Positions 1 through 6,745 of a stretch of DNA of 20,640 nucleotides are shown one piece after another. Within the stretch, counting starts at the first letter, position 1; every line of letters begins with the position of its first letter. The position numbers were made by a program, and so were the translations under genes. The notes beneath the pieces are model-generated. The model was not told the DNA's origin. It made no database searches and saw only the letters and a list, made by a program, of their open reading frames with translations. The DNA is from an uncultured Ruminococcus sp. (GTDB taxonomy: Bacteria > Bacillota > Clostridia > Oscillospirales > Ruminococcaceae): contig CALESG010000151.1 of the NCBI GenBank assembly GCA_937907215.1, positions 1 to 20,640 on the forward strand, written 5' to 3'.

Positions 1-103
1 TTGTGAATAAGTTCGAAGCCCGTGGAACTCCCGTTCACTTACCGTCTCTTCTCTTATCTTTTCTCTTTACTTCATTTACTCGCTCTCTCCCGACAGCTTT
101 ATT
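1..103 (-). other. Transcribed leader or structured RNA running off the left edge
   Basis: This stretch lies downstream of the consensus minus-strand promoter at 104-132, so it should be the start of a transcript leaving the window. No convincing start codon with a ribosome binding site is visible; the ATG near the middle is followed at once by a stop. Bases 3-38 can fold into a two-part hairpin, with GTGAA pairing TTCAC at the outer ends and AGTTC pairing GAACT inside. It could be the 5' UTR of a gene further left or the 5' end of a non-coding RNA. The sequence is too short to decide. Confidence 0.4.
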
Positions 104-132
104 ATTATACCACACCACCCACTTTATGTCAA
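104..132 (-). promoter_or_regulatory. Consensus sigma-A promoter firing leftward
   Basis: On the minus strand a perfect TTGACA (127-132) is separated by exactly 17 bp from a perfect TATAAT (104-109). This is the best promoter in the window and implies a strongly expressed transcript beginning near position 97 and leaving the left edge. Confidence 0.85.
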
Positions 133-252
133 GCCCTTTTTGTCGATTTTATGTTTTGCATAGTTTTTAAACCAACTTTTTATCTCTTTATGACATATTT
201 TTCAAAAATTGTATTTTCGCCCTCACCTTTTTACTTGAATTTATGACAAAAT
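133..252. other. AT-rich intergenic spacer without a gene
   Basis: This is a T-rich stretch between the leftward promoter and the terminator of the repeat-protein gene. An open frame on the plus strand across 22-246 has no ribosome binding site and a low-complexity Leu/Phe/Tyr translation, so I see no gene here. Confidence 0.6.
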
Positions 253-282
253 AAAAAGCACAGCAAATTCACTGTGCTTTTT
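253..282 (-). terminator. Rho-independent terminator of the repeat-protein gene
   Basis: An 11-bp perfect inverted repeat, AAAAAGCACAG (253-263) and CTGTGCTTTTT (272-282), encloses an 8-nt loop and is T-rich on both sides. It lies about 45 bp past the stop of the minus-strand gene ending at 328. The symmetric A/T flanks mean it could also stop plus-strand transcription. Confidence 0.8.
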
Positions 283-327
283 ATTATTTTTTAATTGTTT
301 TCAAAATCAAGTTCAAATGTCTTAAAT

Positions 328-1395
328 TTAAAAGACATATGCATAATCAAGTGTCCATCTGCTATCACTAAGAGAACAGCTTCCCTGAATTGTATGTAAA
401 TTTACTCTATGTCCATTTATATAATAAACCATATAATATGACATTTCTCGATCACTAAGAGCTACTTCATATGGTTCTCCCAATGTTGCTGTAATTTGCT
501 CAACTGTCATTCCAATATAAATACTATTAGTTACATTTCCAGAATATACGTCTACCGAACCATCGAAATCCTTTAGTACCCCTGAATAATAATACCCTTC
601 CCCACTATCAGCAGGATTATCATACCTTGCATCTGGATGAACGGTCAAAAAATCGTCTAATGACATTTCTGCATAATCTAATGCGGTTAAACCATATGCA
701 CTTCTCTTTTCACCTTCCGTTTTACCGCAGACTGTACATGTTTTCGGCTTTGAAAATGTTGCATCAACCCAATTATGCTCACTTGTACCTCCTGTGGTTT
801 GTCCGCAGCGTTTACAGGTTTTAGGCTTCTGACATGTGGCATCTTCCCAGTCGTGACCGAGTTTTTTTCCTGATGTTTTTCCACATGTAGAACAGGTCTT
901 CGGATTTTGGCAGGTAGCATTTTCCCAGCTATGCTCACCTTTTTCTCCCTCTGTCTTGCCGCAAACAGAACATATCTTTGGTCGCAGACAATTGGCATCT
1001 TGCCATTTATGTCCAAGTGGATTCCCTGTTGTTTCACCGCAAACAGCACAAGTTTTCGGTTCTGTGCAAGTTGCTTCTTTCCAATCATGTCCAAGGGCTT
1101 TATCCTGTTCAGCTCCGCAAATTTCACATATCTCCGGTTCTGTACAAGTTGCTTCTTTCCATTTATGTCCCATTGGTTCACCTTTTGTTCTTTGGCATAT
1201 ACTGCATATTTGCGGCTCTGTACAAGTTGCTGCTGACCACTTATGTGTACAAAAAACATGAGTTGCAAACAGCACTATAATCACTGCTGCCAAAATTATT
1301 GCTGCTATTCCAATCAACATTATTACTCTCTTTTTTCCAGTAATTTTGCCAAAGAGTGTTTTAACTTTTTCCTTAATTGCTTTTATCTTCATCAT
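328..1395 (-). CDS. Membrane-anchored protein with seven 26-residue Cys/His/Trp repeats
   Basis: The 355-residue protein has a Lys-rich cytoplasmic start, one transmembrane helix at about 24-45, seven tandem repeats (51-232) and a C-terminal domain (about 243-355). Each repeat starts with HxW (His51, 77, 103, 129, 155, 181, 207, an exact 26-residue period) and carries ATC...PK.C..CG.T.G, so three Cys in C-x5-C-x2-C spacing plus a His. Metal binding or disulfides are inferred. The seventh repeat has Phe214 in place of its first Cys. The positive N-terminus suggests the repeats face outward. The C-terminal domain has an IGMT...ITATLGEP stretch recalling SmpA/BLIP-like folds, a weak resemblance. 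The first ATG is only 3 nt from GGAG; the adjacent second ATG (1390-1392) is 6 nt away and is the likelier start. Function is unknown. It is divergent from the XRE gene at 1664. Confidence 0.9.
   Translation of the reverse strand: MMKIKAIKEKVKTLFGKITGKKRVIMLIGIAAIILAAVIIVLFATHVFCTHKWSAATCTEPQICSICQRTKGEPMGHKWKEATCTEPEICEICGAEQDKALGHDWKEATCTEPKTCAVCGETTGNPLGHKWQDANCLRPKICSVCGKTEGEKGEHSWENATCQNPKTCSTCGKTSGKKLGHDWEDATCQKPKTCKRCGQTTGGTSEHNWVDATFSKPKTCTVCGKTEGEKRSAYGLTALDYAEMSLDDFLTVHPDARYDNPADSGEGYYYSGVLKDFDGSVDVYSGNVTNSIYIGMTVEQITATLGEPYEVALSDREMSYYMVYYINGHRVNLHTIQGSCSLSDSRWTLDYAYVF
706..1245 (-). repeat. Seven tandem 78-bp coding repeats
   Basis: This is the coding block for the seven 26-residue modules (residues 51-230). 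The period is exactly 78 bp with no insertions or deletions, while the DNA units have diverged. Its regularity opens long spurious frames on both strands (for example 687-1268 minus and 907-1280 plus). It is a protein repeat, not a CRISPR. Confidence 0.9.
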
Positions 1396-1491
1396 ATACT
1401 CCTTTCAAATACAATGGATTATATTTATTATTTTAACATATATAAAGAGAAGTGTATATACTCAAAAATACAATCAAAGAATCTTGCAAAA

Positions 1492-1541
1492 CGCAATTAT
1501 ATATACTATCACTTTTGACTATTTATCGCAATTAAATTGCG
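1492..1541. promoter_or_regulatory. CGCAATT operator-like sites between divergent genes
   Basis: A perfect 7-bp palindrome with one central base, CGCAATTAAATTGCG, lies at 1527-1541. A third half-site CGCAATT lies 35 bp upstream at 1492-1498, close to three helical turns away. They sit between the minus-strand repeat-protein gene and the plus-strand XRE gene, the usual place for a regulator's own operator. Binding by the XRE protein is inferred. No clear -35/-10 pair was found for either gene. Confidence 0.45.
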
Positions 1542-1663
1542 CACATAAAACAGACTGTTTCTCGCATATAGAGTAAAAATCTAACACATATGAGTTCATC
1601 TGTCAACATATGTAGTCAGTGTTTCTATTAAAAAGTCGTATTATAAAACAGAGAGGTGATACA

Positions 1664-1903
1664 ATGACAAAATCAACATTAGACCCCATTATTGTAGGGC
1701 GGGTAATTTCTCAATTTAGGCAAAATAAAGGTCTTTCACAGGAAGTGCTCAGCGGTCTTGCTGATATTGGAAGGACGCATTTGAGTGCTATTGAACGTGG
1801 TCAGAGAAAACCTACTCTTGAAACTCTATATAGAATATCTCTTGCCCTTAATGTGAATATGAGCGATATTATAAAAGAAATCGAAAACAGAATACAAATG
1901 TAA
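1664..1903 (+). CDS. Small XRE-family helix-turn-helix regulator
   Basis: This 79-residue protein is almost entirely a Cro/C1-type HTH domain: helices from about residue 10, the recognition segment LSQEVLSGLADIGRTHLSAI, then ERGQRKPTLETLYRIS and a short charged tail. It has no dimerisation, sensor or peptidase domain. ATG at 1664 is chosen because GAGAGGTGAT lies immediately upstream; the open frame continues upstream to 1619 without another ribosome binding site. It is divergent from the repeat-protein gene, with CGCAATT palindromes between them, and converges on the lipoprotein at 1928. Probable role: local repressor or activator. Targets are unknown. Confidence 0.9.
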   Translation: MTKSTLDPIIVGRVISQFRQNKGLSQEVLSGLADIGRTHLSAIERGQRKPTLETLYRISLALNVNMSDIIKEIENRIQM

Positions 1904-1927
1904 ATATCTTTAACCTTGGCTCAAATT

Positions 1928-2395
1928 TTAATTATTTTCAAATACACGTTCATAGTTTGATTCTAAAAATTCTACAGTGTAAGAATCCGGTTCGCTACCT
2001 AAATATACTATAGCGATACTATCAATTTCTCCTTGCAAATTACATCTGAATTTAATTATATGTTCCTTATCCGGCGAATCATGTTTTACTTCTTTTCCAC
2101 TACTGTCATACACTTTATAATCTAATTCATAACCGGTCAACATCAGCTCTGATAATAAATTTCGGTCTTCCACTTGTCCTTTTAAATGAATCTGTACTGA
2201 ATCACCTTCAATTTTATCAATAATTGCTTCATTGATATTAAATTCAGCATTGCTCATAAGTTCGCCCTTTACATCAATAAATCTTTGCGGAAAATTGTTT
2301 CTTATAACAACTGTAGATTTTTTCTCACAGCCTGTAAATAAAACAAATATCCCAACAGATAATGCCATTGTAATATTAAATATAATTCTTTTCAC
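1928..2395 (-). CDS. Small lipoprotein of unknown function
   Basis: The 155-residue protein starts with a short basic N-terminus, a hydrophobic segment and a lipobox LFTGC with the lipidated Cys at residue 23, so it should be anchored to the outer face of the membrane. The mature part (about 130 residues) is charged with alternating hydrophobic residues, consistent with a small beta-rich domain. I recognise no family. The start is GTG at 2393-2395, 7 nt from a strong AAGGAGG; the overlapping ATG is out of frame. It converges tail to tail with the XRE gene, with only about 24 bp between stops and no visible terminator. Confidence 0.8.
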   Translation of the reverse strand: MKRIIFNITMALSVGIFVLFTGCEKKSTVVIRNNFPQRFIDVKGELMSNAEFNINEAIIDKIEGDSVQIHLKGQVEDRNLLSELMLTGYELDYKVYDSSGKEVKHDSPDKEHIIKFRCNLQGEIDSIAIVYLGSEPDSYTVEFLESNYERVFENN

Positions 2396-2493
2396 ATTTG
2401 TTCCTCCTTCTTCAAATTACGTCTTACAAACAAGCAGACTTTTCACATTCAAAATGTTGTAAATCTCTTCAAATCAATAATAATATTAAAAGA

Positions 2494-2529
2494 GGCTGTT
2501 GCAGATATTTGAGTTGCAACAGCCTTTTT
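2494..2529 (-). terminator. Terminator downstream of argF
   Basis: A perfect 10-bp stem, GGCTGTTGCA (2494-2503) and TGCAACAGCC (2515-2524), has an 11-nt loop. Plus-strand reading ends in TTTTT, and minus-strand reading ends in TCTTTTAATATT. The nearest gene ending toward it is argF (stop 2627), so it most likely closes the arg operon. The palindromic element at 2543-2619 now separates the two. Confidence 0.75.
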
Positions 2530-2532
2530 GTT

Positions 2533-2629
2533 GTTTTAATTATCAATCTCTCCACCGCCAATGGCAGTTACCCTCCCTTTTCAAGGGAGGCTTTAGAGCG
2601 ATCGAGCTGGCGACAGCTCGTTTTAATTA
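2533..2629. mobile_element. Small palindromic element (MITE/REP-like) with 10-bp flanking direct repeat
   Basis: The direct repeat GTTTTAATTA occurs at 2533-2542 and at 2620-2629, bracketing a 77-bp segment. The segment holds three inverted repeats: GCCA/TGGC (2557-2565), CCTCCCTT/AAGGGAGG (2572-2590) and CGAGCTG/CAGCTCG (2603-2620, sharing one base with the repeat). It is richer in G+C than its surroundings and encodes nothing. The right copy contains the argF stop codon. Removing the segment and one repeat copy would place the argF stop directly before its terminator, so I infer insertion with a target duplication. Similar palindromic units are, from memory, common in Ruminococcus-type genomes, but copy number cannot be tested here. 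Confidence 0.55.
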
Positions 2630-3529
2630 CTTCATCAGCTTAACCATAACAGCTTTCTGTGCATGCAGTCTGTTCTCTGCTTCTTCAAAAATCTCGTTAG
2701 CATGAGCTTCAAATACCTTTGTTGTGATCTCTTCTTCACGATGTGCAGGCAGACAGTGCAGAACTATTGCATCCTTATTAGCAGCAGACATAATATCATC
2801 ATTTATCTGATAACCCTTAAATGCAATTCTACGCTTCTCTGCTTCGCCTTCTTGACCCATAGATGCCCATACATCAGTAATAACAACATCTGCATTCTTT
2901 GCAGCTTCCATAGGGTCATTTGTCATATCGAAGCAATCATAATCTTTCGCAAAATCCAGAACTTCTGCATCAGGTTGATAATCATCCGGGCAAGCAATGC
3001 TGAATGCCATACCAACTTTCAAACAGCCTACAATAAGAGAATTTGCCATATTATTTCCATCGCCGATATAACATACCTTCAAGCCATCGAATGTACTCTT
3101 GAATTCACGTATAGTCATAAGGTCAGCAAGGATCTGACAAGGGTGACAGAAGTCTGTCAAGCCGTTAATAATCGGAATACTGCCGTATTCTGCCAAATCT
3201 TCTACTTCCTTTTGTTCAAATGTTCTTATCATTATCCCATCAAGATAACGTGAAAGTACTCTTGCTGTATCCTGAACCGGCTCTCCTCTTCCTATCTGTA
3301 AATCATGTGCTGAGAGAAACAACGGCTGTCCACCAAGCTGATACATACCTGTTTCAAATGATACTCTTGTACGTGTAGATGCCTTTTGGAAAATCATTCC
3401 CAATGTTTTTCCCTGAAGATGCGGATGAGGAATACCATGCTTCAGCTCATATTTCAACTGATCTGCCAAATCAAGTATCTCTATGATCTCTTCTTTGCTC
3501 AAATCGAGCATTTTTAGTAAGTTTTTCAT
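2627..3529 (-). CDS. argF: Ornithine carbamoyltransferase
   Basis: ArgF makes citrulline from ornithine and carbamoyl phosphate in the cytoplasm, the step before ArgG. The 300-residue length is usual. The carbamoyl-phosphate loop STRTR is at 51-55 and the DFCHPCQ block at 126-132. DVWASMGQE at 219-227 and HCLPAHR at 258-264 are the ornithine-binding signatures that separate it from aspartate carbamoyltransferase. A ribosome binding site AAGGAGA precedes the ATG. It is the last gene of the arg cluster, 61 bp after the DUF4234-like gene. Its TAA lies inside one copy of the direct repeat flanking the palindromic element. Anabolic rather than catabolic use is inferred from the cluster. Confidence 0.97.
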   Translation of the reverse strand: MKNLLKMLDLSKEEIIEILDLADQLKYELKHGIPHPHLQGKTLGMIFQKASTRTRVSFETGMYQLGGQPLFLSAHDLQIGRGEPVQDTARVLSRYLDGIMIRTFEQKEVEDLAEYGSIPIINGLTDFCHPCQILADLMTIREFKSTFDGLKVCYIGDGNNMANSLIVGCLKVGMAFSIACPDDYQPDAEVLDFAKDYDCFDMTNDPMEAAKNADVVITDVWASMGQEGEAEKRRIAFKGYQINDDIMSAANKDAIVLHCLPAHREEEITTKVFEAHANEIFEEAENRLHAQKAVMVKLMK

Positions 3530-3590
3530 TTTTGATTACTTCTCCTTTTCTTAGAATTTATAAAAGAATTTATAAGAGTTCTTATGTAAA

Positions 3591-4199
3591 TTACATACCC
3601 CTGCGGTTAAAATCTTCGTTTATAAGATTTGTGGCTTTGATTACCTTGTGCAAATAAATAATAGGACAGACAATTGTAAAAGACAATAATATCCCAAAAA
3701 TCCAGAAATGAAACGCACTTATTTTATAGTTTGTGCCTCTTCTGCAAAGTTCGTTGCCAAGGCGGTTTGCATATTGGTGATTCCATACAAAATAGAATAC
3801 AAACAAAGTTATAGCTCCAAGGAACGAAGCCAGCATAGGGCTAAATGTACGCTTGCCATCACTGCGGCTTGCTGCAAGATTCAAATCATGCACCATAAGT
3901 TCATTGGCAATCATAGGATATATGCCCAGAGTAACAATTCCCAACAAAAACATTTTCCACCATGCACGGTTTGTAGTAAGCAAAATAGCTGAACGGCTTA
4001 CTGCATTATTTACCGGCGGTGCATATGCTGTATTATTCATATTAGAATCAACTGTATATGAATTATACGCTGAATTACTTGAAGCGGATGCTCCGCTATA
4101 CGCTGCACCTACATGAACAGGTCTTTTCAGCGGTGAACCACAGTTTGAACAAACCTTACTGTCATCACTATTATTTTTTCCACAATGCCCACAATACAT
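3591..4199 (-). CDS. Zinc-ribbon membrane protein with DUF4234-like domain
   Basis: The 202-residue protein begins with a zinc ribbon (Cys3, Cys6, Cys17, Cys20), followed by a Ser/Ala/Asn/Tyr-rich linker (about 30-65). A membrane domain follows, with three hydrophobic segments at about 80-100, 120-140 and 160-182. The GIVTLGIYPMIA stretch (87-98) and the overall pattern resemble DUF4234 proteins, whose function is unknown. The start has GGAGG 7 nt upstream. It lies between argD (23 bp upstream) and argF (61 bp downstream) on the same strand with no intervening terminator, so it is probably co-transcribed with arginine genes. Any role in arginine metabolism is guesswork. Confidence 0.85.
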   Translation of the reverse strand: MYCGHCGKNNSDDSKVCSNCGSPLKRPVHVGAAYSGASASSNSAYNSYTVDSNMNNTAYAPPVNNAVSRSAILLTTNRAWWKMFLLGIVTLGIYPMIANELMVHDLNLAASRSDGKRTFSPMLASFLGAITLFVFYFVWNHQYANRLGNELCRRGTNYKISAFHFWIFGILLSFTIVCPIIYLHKVIKATNLINEDFNRRGM

Positions 4200-4222
4200 A
4201 TTTCATCCTCCAAAATCCTATT

Positions 4223-5389
4223 TTATTTTAATATGTCCCCAAGAATCTCAAGTCCCTTATCAATTTCATCATATGTAATAGTAAGCGGCGGCAAAAGACG
4301 AACTTTATTGCCCTTTGCAGTAAGAACAAGCAATCCTTTTTCAAGGGCTGCATTAGCAATATCGATCGCTTCCATATTTTCAGGTTCAACACCTATCATA
4401 AGTCCCATACCGCTTATAGACTTAACGCCGTCCATAGCTTTAAGCTTTTCGCAAAAATATTCAGCCTTTTTATTTACTTCTTCAAGGAATCCGTCACCTG
4501 TTACTGTTTTAAGAACTGCTAAAGCACCTGCACAACAAACCGGATTTCCGCCGAATGTTGAGCCATGAGCGCCCTTATCAAGAACATTCGCACATTTTTC
4601 ATTGGCAAGGCAAGCACCCATAGGCAATCCGCCTGCAATACCCTTTGCAAGTGTAGTAACATCAGCCTTGTGACCAAACTGCTCACCTGCAAGAAATGTA
4701 CCTGTTCTGCCAACACCTGTCTGTACTTCATCTGCTATTACAAGAATATCTTTCTCGGCACATATCTCATAAACAGCGTCAACAAACGTCTTTTCAAGAG
4801 CGTTGACTCCGCCTTCACCTTGTATATATTCTATCATAACAGCACAGACTGTATCATCTATTTTTGATTTAATATCATCTATATTATTTGCCTCTGCATA
4901 ACGGAAACCTTCCATAAACGGGAAGAAATAGTTATGAAATACTTCCTGACCGGTTGCAGACAGCGTACACATAGTTCTTCCGTGAAAAGAATTTACAAGT
5001 GTTATAATATTATGACGACCCTTGCCATACTTATCAAAGCTGTACTTTCTTGCAAGCTTAATAGCACATTCATTTGATTCCGCACCGCTGTTGCAGAAGA
5101 AAACTTTGCTGTAGCCTGTAGTTTCACAAAGAGTCTCTGCATAATCTGCCTGAACTTTAGTATAATAAAGATTTGATGTATGCTGAAGAGTCCTTGCCTG
5201 TTTGCATACGGCATCTGCCCATACTTCATTGCAGTAGCCAAGGGAAGATGTTCCTATACCGCTGCCGAAATCAATATAGCTCATACCTGTTTCGTCAGCA
5301 CAGCATTCTCCATTGCCCTGCTCCAAAACTACCGGAAAACGTCCATAAGTTCCCATAACAAAATTATTTTGTTTTTCCTGTGTTGCCAT
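4223..5389 (-). CDS. argD: Acetylornithine aminotransferase
   Basis: This PLP enzyme converts N-acetylglutamate semialdehyde plus glutamate to N-acetylornithine and 2-oxoglutarate. The 388 residues cover the whole class III aminotransferase fold: phosphate-binding SGAES at 101-105, FHGRT at 135-139, the PLP-contacting DEVQTG at 220-225, and the Schiff-base lysine in TTLAKG at Lys249. AAAGGAGG stands 8 nt before the ATG. It follows the 175-aa membrane gene by 32 bp. ArgD enzymes often also serve in lysine synthesis (succinyldiaminopimelate transamination), which sequence alone cannot exclude. Confidence 0.96.
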   Translation of the reverse strand: MATQEKQNNFVMGTYGRFPVVLEQGNGECCADETGMSYIDFGSGIGTSSLGYCNEVWADAVCKQARTLQHTSNLYYTKVQADYAETLCETTGYSKVFFCNSGAESNECAIKLARKYSFDKYGKGRHNIITLVNSFHGRTMCTLSATGQEVFHNYFFPFMEGFRYAEANNIDDIKSKIDDTVCAVMIEYIQGEGGVNALEKTFVDAVYEICAEKDILVIADEVQTGVGRTGTFLAGEQFGHKADVTTLAKGIAGGLPMGACLANEKCANVLDKGAHGSTFGGNPVCCAGALAVLKTVTGDGFLEEVNKKAEYFCEKLKAMDGVKSISGMGLMIGVEPENMEAIDIANAALEKGLLVLTAKGNKVRLLPPLTITYDEIDKGLEILGDILK

Positions 5390-5421
5390 TTATTTTTCCT
5401 CCTTTATTTTTTTATATAAAT

Positions 5422-5949
5422 TTATTTTGAATTTGCAAGTTCCAATATACATTTAGATGACTTCTGCGATATTGATTTCGGAAGCATAACATAAATTTTC
5501 TCTTCGTTTATCAGCAATGCTTCAAGCTCAATTGCATCTCGTTCTTCCAAATGATACTCTATAGTAATCTCTTCTCCCGGCGGAATGCATTCATAAAAGC
5601 TGTAATTTTTCACATTATCCGAGTTCACTTCATTATAATAACCCACCGGCTCTATATTATAATTATATATCGCCTTCGAATTATCTGCATCAAAATAAAC
5701 CTCCGGAATATTACGTCTTAAAACACTGCCGCTATTTTCAATGGTTACCAAAAAGCTTCCAAAATCATCTTCCGAACTGGCAGGAACCCACTTTGCATGA
5801 GTTATAGACAGCATACATGAATTATATTTAATATTACTTTCCCATTCATCCAATAAATGTGCTGAGATCAACTCTATAATAAGCAGAACAGCCAGAACAA
5901 TTACGAATACAGGCATCTTTCCCTTAGGTTTGATATTCTTTTTGATCAT
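5422..5949 (-). CDS. Single-pass membrane protein of unknown function
   Basis: The 175-residue protein has a basic N-terminus, one transmembrane helix at about 13-31, and an outward domain of about 140 residues rich in acidic and aromatic residues. The domain shows a beta-like alternation (FLVTIENSGS, then a proline/Glu segment near PPGEEITIEYHL), reminiscent of immunoglobulin-like or DUF4352-type extracytoplasmic domains. I do not assign a family. Its ATG overlaps the stop of the 264-aa gene in an ATGA arrangement, so the two are translationally coupled and probably work together. Both lie between argB and argD. Confidence 0.82.
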   Translation of the reverse strand: MIKKNIKPKGKMPVFVIVLAVLLIIELISAHLLDEWESNIKYNSCMLSITHAKWVPASSEDDFGSFLVTIENSGSVLRRNIPEVYFDADNSKAIYNYNIEPVGYYNEVNSDNVKNYSFYECIPPGEEITIEYHLEERDAIELEALLINEEKIYVMLPKSISQKSSKCILELANSK

Positions 5950-6740
5950 GATAAAATATCACCTGCCTGCTCTTTTATCTCCAAAGGAACAGTATAGCAT
6001 TCACTGACCAATACACTATACTGATTATATCCATTTTCATCTCCCGAAAACAAACACAATTCATAGTCCTGCGGTGTATCAGTCACCAAAAAAATCAAAA
6101 TGCCGTCCGAATTTCCAAGTGAATCTGCAACACCGGATTTACGAAGTTTCATGGAAGTTTCATCACTTCCGACAAGATCCGATGCATTCAAAGGCAGTAA
6201 ATAAGCATCTGATTCTATAGAATGCAGTCCTGTCCATGCAATATCAGAAAGTCTTTGCATAGCATCATCTTTATTTTTTCCACCCGTCTGGTATCTAACA
6301 GCAAGATACTTGCCCGATTTCGGCTCCGGCAATTCATCACAATCAAGCCAAAATGCTTCTGTAATTTTAATAGTAAATGAACCGATATGAATAATTTCAT
6401 GTATGTTGGCATCAATCTGTGTGATCTCCTGCCTGTCCTGAGTTTTATTTTTAAGGTTTATGACCTTCGGAATTTTTACACCGATCCCAATTCCAAACAG
6501 CAGTACAAGAATCAATAGTATTGAAACCATACTCATAAACATCCTATTTTTAAGATACTCTTTAAATTCAAATCTGCGTTTATTTTTCAGTCGCTTTTTA
6601 TTCTGAAGTTCTATTCGCTCCTGCTGTATTACATTAGATTCTATGCTGCCTAAAATTATATAATGACAATACGGACACTTCCAGCCATGCTGTTCATAAT
6701 CAAATCGTTTTTTGCATGACGGACATTTATGCTTTGCCAT
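5946..6740 (-). CDS. Zinc-ribbon, single-pass membrane protein of unknown function
   Basis: The 264-residue protein starts with a zinc ribbon (Cys6, Cys9, Cys22, Cys25), followed by a basic, probably helical stretch (about 35-65) and one transmembrane helix (about 68-90). About 170 extracytoplasmic residues follow, with no recognised domain. The ribbon should face the cytoplasm and the large domain the outside. No Shine-Dalgarno is visible and the ATG begins 5 nt after the argB stop, so translation probably depends on ribosomes ending argB. It overlaps the next membrane gene by 4 nt. The architecture (ribbon, helix, outer domain) suggests a sensing or scaffold role, which is inference. Confidence 0.82.
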   Translation of the reverse strand: MAKHKCPSCKKRFDYEQHGWKCPYCHYIILGSIESNVIQQERIELQNKKRLKNKRRFEFKEYLKNRMFMSMVSILLILVLLFGIGIGVKIPKVINLKNKTQDRQEITQIDANIHEIIHIGSFTIKITEAFWLDCDELPEPKSGKYLAVRYQTGGKNKDDAMQRLSDIAWTGLHSIESDAYLLPLNASDLVGSDETSMKLRKSGVADSLGNSDGILIFLVTDTPQDYELCLFSGDENGYNQYSVLVSECYTVPLEIKEQAGDILS

Positions 6741-6745
6741 AAAAA

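Noticed and set aside
22..246. Plus-strand open frame of 74 codons at the left edge
   Set aside because: No ribosome binding site, low-complexity Phe/Leu/Tyr translation, and it crosses the leftward promoter and T-rich spacer.
706..1245. Regular 78-bp repeats as a possible CRISPR array
   Set aside because: The units are contiguous, diverged and in frame within one protein; there are no identical short repeats with unique spacers and no cas genes.
687..1280. Long open frames on both strands inside the Cys-repeat gene
   Set aside because: They are shadows created by the 78-bp periodicity; the 355-residue frame has the ribosome binding site, the membrane helix and the conserved Cys pattern.
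1501..1550. TTGACT at 1515-1520 as the -35 of the XRE gene
   Set aside because: The nearest -10-like sequence (CATAAA) is 23 bp away, too far for a standard promoter.
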